From: Pedobacter sp. JY14-1
Lineage (GTDB): Bacteria; Bacteroidota; Bacteroidia; Sphingobacteriales; Sphingobacteriaceae
Assembly (NCBI RefSeq): GCF_029269825.1
Contig: NZ_JARJHU010000003.1
Coordinates: 872,353-936,352 of the forward strand
Reading direction: 5' to 3'
Length of the DNA stretch: 64,000 nt
The position numbers and the translations under genes were made by a program. The notes below the pieces were generated by a model. That model was not told the DNA's origin, ran no database searches, and saw only the letters and a program-made list of their open reading frames with translations. This document shows, piece by piece, positions 53,831 through 61,914 of this stretch (the stretch's first letter is position 1; each line of letters starts with the position of its first letter).

Positions 53831-54615
53831 TAACTCATCTGATAACTAAACTCCAATATTGCAGACTCACCAAGAACAATCTGGTCGCCTTCCTGCAGCA
53901 CATGCCCAAACTCGGTGAAGGTCAGCTTTACGGTATTGTGTCCGTCAGCCGGTTTCACCTTTACCTTGTTCCTTGGGGGGATACCCCCTTCATCTGCAAA
54001 GAGCATAAATACGTAGTCGTTTTTATTCCATTCTATATGGGCATGCTGCCTGCTGATGTATTTGTTCCCGGCATTGCTGCTTGAGTCTGGAAAAGCGATC
54101 GTATTTTCGCGTACGAATCCCTCGTTGTCCCTGGTCTCCCGACCCCGTCCGATATTGATCCGTCCTTCGCCTGCATGGATCCTGTACACCTCCTGTTCCG
54201 CCTCTCCGTTTATCACCCTGATGTAAGCCGCATCCGAGCGTTGGACCACCACATGCTCAGGAACCTTTACCACAAGCGCAACATCCATACGTTCCGTCTT
54301 CGCACTGCCTTCCGGGAGTTCTTCTGTAAAGTGGATTTCCAGTAACCATTTGGATGGCAGGTCAATTGCAAAATCATCTGCGATCCGCTGTACCTCATTC
54401 TTGAAACGCTCCTCATCCTCAAAGAATACCGCAGAGTCATACAGGAACCTTTCCTCAGGGGGGCAGGCGATATAAAGTTCCAGCCCACGGATATGCCGGC
54501 CCTCGCCGCCTTCCATTTTCTGCAGTTCCTGCCTGATAAACAGGAGCAAGGCTTCCCTTACCGTTTTTACATCCTGCGGCCTTTCCGGCGTATTCTTCTT
54601 AAAAAAGCTAAACAT
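53830..54615 (-). CDS. FHA domain protein with FhaA-like N-terminal domain
   Basis: A 261-residue cytoplasmic protein. The N-terminal half (about 1-125) is helical then beta, with REALLLFIRQELQKMEGGEG and LELYIACPPEERFLYDSAVF, resembling the N-terminal domain of actinobacterial FhaA. The C-terminal FHA domain keeps the phosphothreonine-binding residues: INIGRGRETRDNEGF and KYISRQHAHIEWNK. It should bind Thr-phosphorylated partners, presumably the kinases or the SEDS-PBP fusion encoded beside it. It lies 1 bp after the fusion gene and overlaps the first kinase gene by one base. Confidence 0.9.
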   Translation of the reverse strand: MFSFFKKNTPERPQDVKTVREALLLFIRQELQKMEGGEGRHIRGLELYIACPPEERFLYDSAVFFEDEERFKNEVQRIADDFAIDLPSKWLLEIHFTEELPEGSAKTERMDVALVVKVPEHVVVQRSDAAYIRVINGEAEQEVYRIHAGEGRINIGRGRETRDNEGFVRENTIAFPDSSSNAGNKYISRQHAHIEWNKNDYVFMLFADEGGIPPRNKVKVKPADGHNTVKLTFTEFGHVLQEGDQIVLGESAILEFSYQMS

Positions 54616-54616
54616 A

Positions 54617-57600
54617 TCAAAACTGTATTTGCGTTTTAGTTTTCAGGCTGTCCGTTTTCTTTGCCTGTTTAAAATCCCGGATATAACCCAGTTTCAGCAA
54701 TGCGGGGATCACGTGCTGCCCTGCAGCCAGTACTGCCTTACTCGATCCCCTGGTCGACTCGATCCGGATGCAGGTCACAATATGTCCGCCGCCCGTCTTT
54801 TTCGGGACGAAGAAAACATACCAGCCATCATTGATCTGCTCCTGTTTCCATATTCTCTCCGGCGTACCGGTTTTCCCGGCCACCGTCAGTTTCAGCGTCC
54901 ATACTTTCCCCGCACTTTGCTTCAGCATATAATCCGTCATCAGCGCTGCGTATCCCGGTTGATCAGCCAGTTTTATGCCATTTTTCACGGAGGTCAGCGA
55001 ATCATTTACTTTCAGGACGAAGCGGTTGGTCATCAGCGTGCCTCCGTTGGCGATCCCGGAAGCCATCCTGGCCACCGCTGCAGGTGTAGCGATCAGTTCT
55101 CCCTGGCCCCAGGACATGCCCGAGATGCCTTTGGCCCGCGTCCGTTTGATGTTTGACGGGTCATAACGTGGCTTCGTATTAAATTCTGTCCGTTCCCAGA
55201 GCGCATGCCATTTCTGCTGTTGCTCCGGTGTAACCTTGCCTGGTTCGTAGTAATAACCGCCGACACCATGCAGGAACATACCAGTCTTCTGATAAAGTTC
55301 CGTCATCTTATCCTGCAGATGTTCTTCATTTGCCAGTTTAATAAAATAGACGTTGTTTGATTTTACCACGGCCTTTTCCAGTGTAATGACACCGGTTTCA
55401 TCCGGTTCAATTCCCTTTGTCCGGATCCTTTCGCCCATACTTACCGTAAACTTACGGTCAGCGGCCGCCATGCCCAGTTTATTGAAGGCTGCCATGGCCG
55501 TAACGAGCTTTGCCGTAGAACCCGGCTGCGTAGCGGTAGTAAAACCCAGGTCCGCTGTCGTATACCAGCCCGCCAGCCTGTTCTGTTCTGCAGTGGTCAT
55601 GGTCAGCAGTTCCCAGTCTTTCACCGGCGGCAGGGGGTACACCGCCGAAGCCAGGACATCGCCCGTATTGTCTTCCATGACGACTACCGAAACCCGGCTT
55701 TTCTTCAGCGAGTCATCTGCGGCCAGTGCATGCTGAATGGTTGCCTGCAGGCGTGCATCAATGGTGAGCTGGACATCTCTGTTACGTTTCTTGAATGCTG
55801 CCACTTCCCCGCTGTTGATTCCCGCCAGCAGGAGTGGAGCGAGGGCCGAATAATCTCTCTTGCTTACCGTCATTTCTTTAATACCCCTAGGCAGGAAACG
55901 GTCTTCCTGATAATGGCTTGCCCTGGTAGTAAAGGATATTGCCGGTGTGTGGAAACCCCGCAGCTCAGCTGCATGTTCGTATTCCGCAAAATAGCCGTTC
56001 GTGCTGCCATTGAACACGCCTGTATTCACATCGCCGGTCCAGAAGAAAGTCTGTTCCTCAAAAGGATAATACCTGTCCACGCGTTTGTGGATGGCCGAAT
56101 CCAGGTTATACCGGATCCCTGCTGCCTGAAGTGTCTTTACCTGTCCGCGAACAAAGGCAGGATTGCTGGTTGCCAGTACGCGCCCTTTGCGGTCGTAAAG
56201 CTGACCGGCCTCCAGCTTATTCATCAGTATCGAAATCCTGGGGTTATAGCTGAACATGCGCAAGCCACTACGGTCAGCTACCAGGGCCGGCCGTACCACC
56301 CATTTCCGGTTTTCCGTAGCGTATCTCGATACCGTAAAGCAAAGCAGCCCTACGGCCACGGTAGCGGAAAGCAGTGCAGGCACCAGGTTCTTGTCCTGCT
56401 GTGCAGTAATGAACTCCATCTGTACCGGTGTGCCGCGGATCCGGGATACCGAAAGCAGGATGCCCGCAGCCAGCATGTTGGCAATGAGCGACGACCCTCC
56501 GTAACTGATAAAGGGCAGAGCTACACCCGACAGGGGAAGGGCACCGGTAGATCCGCCGGCGATCAGTACAAACTGTGTAAACAGACTGATTCCTATGCCC
56601 GCGCATAAATAAAATAAAAAAGGTGTACCTGTTTTCCTCCCGATCACAATGGACCGGTTCAGAAAGATGAGAAAGAGAATAAATACAGAAGCGATACCTG
56701 TCCAACCAAATTCCTCACCGATAGCAGGCAGGATCATATCGGTATGTGCTTCCGGTATATTTTTAGCAAATCCCTCACCCACACCCTGACCGTTCAGGCC
56801 GCCCCCGGCCATTGCCCAGATGCCGTTAGCTACCTGGTCTCCACCGTAGACCTCGTTGTTCCAGGGATCCTGCCAGATCGACTTTCGTTCGGTCAGACGG
56901 TTCACCGGACCGGGGATCAGTTTGTCGAGGTAAGGCACCTGGTCAATCAGGAGAAAACCTGCCATGACCATCGTGACCATGATTGCCGACTCACTCGTGC
57001 GCTTCTGGACAAATACCATGATCAGGGTCAGCAATACAGCTGTCAGCAGGCTCGCGATCCAGATGTTCAGGAACCATACCGTCAGCACGTAGGCCAGGAC
57101 AGCGACGACCATCATCATGAAATCGCCCCTAGAGAAGGAAAACAGGATAATAAAGGTAAAGCAGACCACCATTGCCGGGCCAAGGTCGCCCAGTGCCAGG
57201 TAAAGCAATATGGCGAACAACATGGCCACCAAAGCGAAGGAAAAGAAATACCAACGCTTCTGCCAGCTCAGGTATTCGGAAATGAAACGCTCGTTTGCGG
57301 AAAAGAAACCCGCCAGAAAAAGGATGATCGCATATTTTACAATTTCGCTGGGTTGCACCCCGAAAAGATTGACCTTCACGCCACTGCCTTCCGGACCATG
57401 TCCGAACATGACGGTCAGCGAGAGCAGGGCCAGTGCAGCAAGTGCCCATTGCCAGCCATTGGCTTTACCGCTGTTGCGACCAAGGACCAACATGCGGTAA
57501 AACCTCGAATCCACCGTCAGCTTACGGAAATTGACCAGGAGCATGAGCACGATACCCAGCAGCCCCATGCCGAAGAAGATCAGGGTATCTTTTGCCAGGA

Positions 57601-58612
57601 AGCGGTCGCGGAGCGGGTCCTGGAGGCTGAGCAAGGTAATGACCGAAAGTCCTGTCATCAGCATCACCACCGGGAGGATAAGCCGGTCCGATTCCCGGAA
57701 CCGGTAGCGTAAAAATAAGTTCAGCAGCAGGAAACCACCCAGGAAACCACCTGTAACGATCCAGTACCACTTCCTGAAGTCTTCCGGCGTACGTACGATC
57801 AGCGATTTTTCCTTTTTCAGGATCTTAAAGTCGCGGGCAGAGAACAGGCGGATGGTATGCGGACTCTGGTGAAAGGTAAATACAGCATCTTCATCCAGCG
57901 CCTGCACTCCCTGCGAACGGCCGAACTGAAAGCCCGGTTGCAAAGGCAACACATTATAAGCCTTACCTTCCTGCAGGTTCCGGAAACCAAAACGCCCCGA
58001 GGCATCTGTACGGGCATAAGCAGTCACGCCGATATTTCTGGTGCCTTCCTCATCGCTCACAAAGCTGCTGTCCTGAGGCAACACCATCTGCAGTTTCACC
58101 AGCACGCCAGCCACGGGGTGGTCGAGCGAATCCAGTATGTATCCACCCAGGCTGTATGGGCCGCTGTGCAGATCGGTAAATGCCGGCAGGCGGGGAGGGT
58201 GTTTTCTTTCCTGTTCGAAACGCAGGGAGTCTGCGCCGGTATAACCCAGCAGCGCCCTCGAATCCATCACCCTTTTCTTAAAATTCTTTCCGCCTTTGAT
58301 GAAGGCCTCGTCCGCGTTGACAAAGAAACGGCGTTTGTTCAACTCACCCACATTGTCCAGTGGTTCAGGAAGTGATGCCGCTGCACGCGTAACGATCTCA
58401 CCGATCAGGGCGATATCCCTTTTGTCCTCAAAGTAATAACCTTTCTCCAGTAACTGTACGATTCTTTTGCCCGGTTCTTTGTCGTTCAGGTTCATTATTG
58501 TACCATTTGACAGGCGCTCCTGTACATTCGCAAAACCCGGTTGCAGATTTCCGTACAGCGTGATGAAGAAACCTCCGAGAATGATGAAAATGACCAGGAA
58601 TAAAAAGCGCAT
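54617..58612 (-). CDS. fused SEDS glycosyltransferase and class B penicillin-binding protein
   Basis: A 1331-residue inner membrane protein. After a membrane anchor (residues 1-20), the extracytoplasmic segment contains a carboxypeptidase-regulatory-like fold (about 150-235, GGYILDSLDHPVAGVLVKLQ). From about 290 to 775 follows a polytopic SEDS domain with the FtsW/RodA motifs LGDLGPAMVV, EAHTDMILPAIGEEFG and SGVALPFISYGGSSL. The C-terminal part is a class B transpeptidase with all three active-site motifs: S1032-T-A-K, S1085-N-N and K1247-T-G. It can in principle both polymerise and cross-link peptidoglycan in one chain. The gene lies 1 bp after the phosphatase gene and 1 bp before the FHA gene. 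Confidence 0.95.
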   Translation of the reverse strand: MRFLFLVIFIILGGFFITLYGNLQPGFANVQERLSNGTIMNLNDKEPGKRIVQLLEKGYYFEDKRDIALIGEIVTRAAASLPEPLDNVGELNKRRFFVNADEAFIKGGKNFKKRVMDSRALLGYTGADSLRFEQERKHPPRLPAFTDLHSGPYSLGGYILDSLDHPVAGVLVKLQMVLPQDSSFVSDEEGTRNIGVTAYARTDASGRFGFRNLQEGKAYNVLPLQPGFQFGRSQGVQALDEDAVFTFHQSPHTIRLFSARDFKILKKEKSLIVRTPEDFRKWYWIVTGGFLGGFLLLNLFLRYRFRESDRLILPVVMLMTGLSVITLLSLQDPLRDRFLAKDTLIFFGMGLLGIVLMLLVNFRKLTVDSRFYRMLVLGRNSGKANGWQWALAALALLSLTVMFGHGPEGSGVKVNLFGVQPSEIVKYAIILFLAGFFSANERFISEYLSWQKRWYFFSFALVAMLFAILLYLALGDLGPAMVVCFTFIILFSFSRGDFMMMVVAVLAYVLTVWFLNIWIASLLTAVLLTLIMVFVQKRTSESAIMVTMVMAGFLLIDQVPYLDKLIPGPVNRLTERKSIWQDPWNNEVYGGDQVANGIWAMAGGGLNGQGVGEGFAKNIPEAHTDMILPAIGEEFGWTGIASVFILFLIFLNRSIVIGRKTGTPFLFYLCAGIGISLFTQFVLIAGGSTGALPLSGVALPFISYGGSSLIANMLAAGILLSVSRIRGTPVQMEFITAQQDKNLVPALLSATVAVGLLCFTVSRYATENRKWVVRPALVADRSGLRMFSYNPRISILMNKLEAGQLYDRKGRVLATSNPAFVRGQVKTLQAAGIRYNLDSAIHKRVDRYYPFEEQTFFWTGDVNTGVFNGSTNGYFAEYEHAAELRGFHTPAISFTTRASHYQEDRFLPRGIKEMTVSKRDYSALAPLLLAGINSGEVAAFKKRNRDVQLTIDARLQATIQHALAADDSLKKSRVSVVVMEDNTGDVLASAVYPLPPVKDWELLTMTTAEQNRLAGWYTTADLGFTTATQPGSTAKLVTAMAAFNKLGMAAADRKFTVSMGERIRTKGIEPDETGVITLEKAVVKSNNVYFIKLANEEHLQDKMTELYQKTGMFLHGVGGYYYEPGKVTPEQQQKWHALWERTEFNTKPRYDPSNIKRTRAKGISGMSWGQGELIATPAAVARMASGIANGGTLMTNRFVLKVNDSLTSVKNGIKLADQPGYAALMTDYMLKQSAGKVWTLKLTVAGKTGTPERIWKQEQINDGWYVFFVPKKTGGGHIVTCIRIESTRGSSKAVLAAGQHVIPALLKLGYIRDFKQAKKTDSLKTKTQIQF

Positions 58613-58613
58613 A

Positions 58614-60056
58614 TCAAGGGGTTACAGTGACAGGTAATGAATCAGTTTTAAAGGTACTCTTCGGCAGCTTGCCGCTCACATACCGGCCCTGCGGAAAATG
58701 GTAGACAATCTCCATCGCGTTCGGGCAATTGACAAAACGCACATTTTTCAATATGACCGCATTGTTCTGCGAGGCAATGGCTGTAGGGAAATCCTCAAAG
58801 GTCAGGTTCTCCAGCTGCAGATGCTGGTTGGAAGGCAACACCTCTATCGGCACTTCGTTAAAGCTGGTATCCCGCTTTAGGGTGATGCCTTTTTCCGCGA
58901 TTAGGTATACCGTATCGCCCCTGAAGCGCAGCGGTTCAGTGATCAGTATGGGCGACTGAAACAAGGAATCTGTCAGCACCAGGATCTTTCCTGTCATGCG
59001 GTTCAGGGTATCCTGCAGTTTCTTCTCCTGTGGATTGCGGGGCGGCTTGATCTGGCTCAGCCGCTGGCTGCTGAGTGCCTTGCGTTCATTGCTGCGGTTC
59101 CGCCAGAGCAGGTATGCATTTGCCCCGAGCAAGGCCAGGCAAATGACAACCAGCAGGGTTATTGTTCCCTTTTTGCCTTTGTCATGATTCGCGGGATGAT
59201 TGTTTCCTGTAATTGCGGGCTGCACCGCTTCTTTTTCCGGGACCTGGCTTGCCGCAGGCTTTCGTGTCAATCTTGTCTTTGGTTTTTCCGGTTTATGCAG
59301 CGCCGATTTCCTGTCATTTTCTATCAGTACTACCGTAATGTTGTCCAGCCCGCCATTGGCGTTGGCCATCTCTGTCAGTTTCAATGCCTTTTCCTGCAGC
59401 GAAGCATTGATGGTCATCACCGAAGTGATCTGTTCCCTGTTCACCATATCCGACAGGCCATCACTGCAGATCAGCAGTACATCTCCCGGCAAAAAGGGCG
59501 ACTGTCCCGTTTCAATATAATCGCTTTGCCCTTTGATGTTGGCTCCGAAACCCAGCGCCTTATTGATCTCGTTCCGCTTAGGGTGCTTCATCGCCTGCTC
59601 TTCCGACAAGCGCCCGCTGTCTTCCATAAAGCCCACAAAGCTCTGGTCCTTGGTGATCTTTACCAGCGACTGGTCACGCAACAGGTACAGCCGTGTATCA
59701 CCTACATGGGCATAATGGAACAGGTTACGTTCAGGGTCCGCGACCACCAGTGTCAGCACACAGGCCATCTTTTCATGTTCCTTTACCAGCTGTTTCTCAT
59801 TCATGATCTGCTGGTCAGCTGCGATGATCGCCTCACGCATCAGTGCAGGCAGATCGGCATTGGGCAGGTTCAGGTGCTGCAAAATTGATTTACGGGCAAT
59901 TGCAGAAGCGATCTCCCCTCCCGAATAGCCACCTACACCGTCGATCACACAGCCCATGATCAGTGCTGTGCCTGCAATCTTCTCGGCAATAAAGGCATCT
60001 TCGTTATTGTCCCTTACCTTGCCGGTATCTGTGGTGCCAAAGAAATGCTTATCCAT
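58614..60056 (-). CDS. membrane PP2C-type protein phosphatase with extracytoplasmic domain
   Basis: About 480 residues, starting MDKHFFGTTDTGKVRDNNED at 60056; the frame extends to 60110 but only through non-conserved sequence. The metal-site motifs are VRDNNEDAF, VIDGVGGYSGGEIAS, ICSDGLSDMV and GGLDNITVVLI. After the phosphatase (about 1-240) come a basic linker, one membrane helix (TITLLVVICLALLGANAYLL) and an ectodomain of about 150 residues with beta-helix-like repeats (LQLENLTFEDFPTAIASQNN, AVILKNVRFVNC). It is the counterpart of mycobacterial PstP and should reverse the kinases encoded downstream. Its start overlaps the small ORF at 60049-60147 by 8 nt. Confidence 0.93.
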   Translation of the reverse strand: MDKHFFGTTDTGKVRDNNEDAFIAEKIAGTALIMGCVIDGVGGYSGGEIASAIARKSILQHLNLPNADLPALMREAIIAADQQIMNEKQLVKEHEKMACVLTLVVADPERNLFHYAHVGDTRLYLLRDQSLVKITKDQSFVGFMEDSGRLSEEQAMKHPKRNEINKALGFGANIKGQSDYIETGQSPFLPGDVLLICSDGLSDMVNREQITSVMTINASLQEKALKLTEMANANGGLDNITVVLIENDRKSALHKPEKPKTRLTRKPAASQVPEKEAVQPAITGNNHPANHDKGKKGTITLLVVICLALLGANAYLLWRNRSNERKALSSQRLSQIKPPRNPQEKKLQDTLNRMTGKILVLTDSLFQSPILITEPLRFRGDTVYLIAEKGITLKRDTSFNEVPIEVLPSNQHLQLENLTFEDFPTAIASQNNAVILKNVRFVNCPNAMEIVYHFPQGRYVSGKLPKSTFKTDSLPVTVTP

Positions 60057-60147
60057 TCTTACGCGATGAATTTTTAATGTCTGCAAAGTGTGCCAGCAGG
60101 AGCAGCACACATAAGATAAATAACGCTGCGGAGAGTAACTGTGACAT
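60049..60147 (-). CDS. predicted 32-residue single-pass membrane peptide
   Basis: An open frame of 33 codons starting at the ATG at 60147, three bases after the stop codon of the FHA-like gene, and ending in the TAA at 60049-60051. Its last 8 nt overlap the PP2C start. It encodes MSQLLSAALFILCVLLLLA, one hydrophobic helix, followed by a polar, mostly basic tail (HFADIKNSSRKNG). The fit at both ends of an otherwise 94-bp gap in a tightly packed operon suggests a real gene. Its function is unknown; small membrane peptides in signalling operons often regulate a partner membrane protein, here possibly the phosphatase or the SEDS-PBP fusion. Too short to judge by codon usage. Confidence 0.6.
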   Translation of the reverse strand: MSQLLSAALFILCVLLLLAHFADIKNSSRKNG

Positions 60148-60150
60148 ACT

Positions 60151-61155
60151 TCAGGATTTAAATATGTTCATTCCGATGATGCCGTTCAGGATGATCCTCG
60201 AGTTCAGGGGCAGTTCCGCCCATTTCGGGCCATTAATATCGCTGCGCTCCATCAGCACTTCGTTTAAAATTGTTTTCTCTCCAAATGAGGCCAGGTAGAA
60301 TTTGTCTTCCTGCCGGTCATAACGTACCTTCAGGTGTGGTGTGTTCACCCATTCCGAAGGAATCCTGAAGATGTCAGGCGCATTGCGCTCCTCTTCATCT
60401 CCGGATATGGTGATCTGTTCGTATTTCATGACAAACTCCAGTTTCTTACCGGCATATGCCTTGTCGGGTATGGTGGTCTCAAACCTGGCCAGTACAGCAG
60501 ATTGCTGTGCAGCGGTTGTTTTTTTTGCTCCCGCGGTTGTTTCTGTTTGCACCGGGGCAGCTTCCGGTGGCGCCGGTGGTGGTACGAGCTGATCATCCTG
60601 AAAAGGGATCTCATAATAGCCGTCACTGTAATAGATAAAGTCTTTCAGGATATCATTGTTGATGTCAAAGGTCTGGGCCATCCCCGTCTGACGCGGAATG
60701 AATGTTACCCTGAGGTTTTCTTCCTTCTGGTGACTGTCGGGCAGGAGCTTACCGATAAAACCGATATCACCGGGCCTGTAGTCAGGGTGCGACACGAAGC
60801 GGAATACCCATTTGTTGCTGGCCGGCTCCACCTGTTTGCCGTTTTTGATCTCCCTGTTCAGGATAGTGTAAAAATTCTTCACTGTTTCGTGTGCGATCAG
60901 GCCCAGTATGCCTTTTTTGTGGTCCATAAATTCCCTGTAATCGTCACCATTCAGGCAAATGATGAACTCGTGGTAAAATACGACCCTTTGGGCAAAGGAG
61001 AGTTCTTCCAGTGACTTTTTAAATCCGTCAACAATGTATCTGTAGACCGTGTCCGGTTTCAGTTGTTTTGGTTTGCCCGATGATGATGTGCCTTCGTTGG
61101 TAAGGAACCAGTCCTGTATGCCAATACGCTGCCAGAAAGAGGGTTTTGTCGTCAT
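60151..61155 (-). CDS. FHA-like protein with degenerate phosphopeptide site
   Basis: A 334-residue protein, first gene of the operon. The N-terminal half resembles that of the second FHA protein (helix then strand, with RVVFYHEFIICLNGDDYREF in the place of LELYIACPPEERFLYD). A Pro/Ala/Thr-rich linker follows (PPPAPPEAAPVQTETTAGAK), then a C-terminal part with FHA-like strands (TPHLKVRYDRQEDKFYLASF, ELPLNSRIILNGIIGMNIF). The GR and SxxH residues that bind phosphothreonine are missing: the strand reads ITISGDEEE and VNTPHLKV. It may be a scaffold or regulator rather than a phosphopeptide reader. The assignment is by overall pattern and position, so it is less certain than the others. Confidence 0.7.
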   Translation of the reverse strand: MTTKPSFWQRIGIQDWFLTNEGTSSSGKPKQLKPDTVYRYIVDGFKKSLEELSFAQRVVFYHEFIICLNGDDYREFMDHKKGILGLIAHETVKNFYTILNREIKNGKQVEPASNKWVFRFVSHPDYRPGDIGFIGKLLPDSHQKEENLRVTFIPRQTGMAQTFDINNDILKDFIYYSDGYYEIPFQDDQLVPPPAPPEAAPVQTETTAGAKKTTAAQQSAVLARFETTIPDKAYAGKKLEFVMKYEQITISGDEEERNAPDIFRIPSEWVNTPHLKVRYDRQEDKFYLASFGEKTILNEVLMERSDINGPKWAELPLNSRIILNGIIGMNIFKS

Positions 61156-61189
61156 TGATCCGCTCAGGTAATAATCTGAAAAGTAATTT

Positions 61190-61220
61190 CTAAAGTATTC
61201 CTAAAGATAGAAAAACCAAA
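61190..61220 (-). promoter_or_regulatory. probable promoter of the kinase/SEDS-PBP operon
   Basis: Minus strand TTTG (61220-61217), 19-bp spacer, TACTTTAG (61197-61190), a one-base variant of TAnnTTTG. The start site would be about 30 nt before the ATG at 61155. A second, TATCTTTA (61209-61202), is also a near match. Confidence 0.5.
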
Positions 61221-61354
61221 GCAAAGATGAATTGTTTTATGGCTGAGGTCTCAAATCAAATTGGTCAGTATGTATTTAAGGGCATATTGATCTTTTAATT
61301 GATTTTTTTGTAGTGGGCGGCTTGCAAACAGCCGTCCGCTTTATTTTAAAAGTT

Positions 61355-61792
61355 TTATTCTTCTTCTTCCAGGAACTTTCTCAGCGACTCACCCAGGATG
61401 AAATTCCAGCCCGCGGTAAAGCTTTCCACAGCAAAATTAGGGTCATTATCCGGGAAGCTCTCCAGTCCTTCATGGGTTAGCCTGACGGTGGTCGTTCCCG
61501 GGCCTTCCCCCATCAGTTCCCAGGTTACTACAGAGTAACCGTCATTATGTTCAGGATAGGTCCAGGTATGGCTGAGTCGATTAGGGGCATCGGCAGATAG
61601 TACTTCGCATCTGTGCAGGTACTGCACATTTTCGTCACCACCGGTAAACTCAAACTGGAAACCGCTCTCAGGTTTGAACGCTTTAAGGTCAAAGTACCAT
61701 TTCCTCATCTGGTCTTTTTCTGTGATGGCAGCCCATACCTTTTCGACAGGTACCGTGTAAGTGCGCTCTACGATCAGGGGTGATGTTTTCAT
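61355..61792 (-). CDS. SRPBCC (AHSA1-type) domain protein
   Basis: A 145-residue START-like protein. It begins SPLIVERTYTVPVEKVWAAI, contains MRKWYFDLKAFKPESGFQFE and ends with GWNFILGESLRKFLEE, the pattern of the AHSA1 family of hydrophobic-ligand-binding proteins. No signal peptide. The ligand is unknown. It is a single gene upstream of the wall-synthesis operon; the 200-bp gap and a separate promoter for the operon suggest they are not co-transcribed. Confidence 0.92.
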   Translation of the reverse strand: MKTSPLIVERTYTVPVEKVWAAITEKDQMRKWYFDLKAFKPESGFQFEFTGGDENVQYLHRCEVLSADAPNRLSHTWTYPEHNDGYSVVTWELMGEGPGTTTVRLTHEGLESFPDNDPNFAVESFTAGWNFILGESLRKFLEEEE

Positions 61793-61914
61793 AGCTGTAA
61801 GATTAGGTTACAGCTATTATACGAAAAATTTTGCAACCAGGTATGACAATACTGTTCCTGTGCCAACTCCGTAGAATTTATTATCTTTATAAAAACCTTA
61901 TAAAAAGACATACT

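Noticed and set aside
56744-57712. Plus-strand frame of 322 codons opposite the SEDS-PBP gene
   Set aside because: It lies antisense to a gene with all catalytic motifs; its composition (many His, Gln, Arg) is that of a shadow frame.
50936-61155. Type VI secretion control genes (kinase, PP2C, FHA)
   Set aside because: The kinase-phosphatase-FHA trio also occurs in T6SS loci, but no T6SS structural gene is present and the operon contains the SEDS-PBP fusion instead.
61227-61298. Short plus-strand frame (23 codons) between the operon and the SRPBCC gene
   Set aside because: No hydrophobic or other feature, no overlap with neighbouring genes and no promoter fit, unlike the frame at 60049-60147.
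61314-61344. Hairpin GCGGACGGCT/AGCCGCCC downstream of the SRPBCC gene as a terminator
   Set aside because: It has mismatches and the minus strand after it is A-rich rather than T-rich; only the unused plus strand has a T-run.
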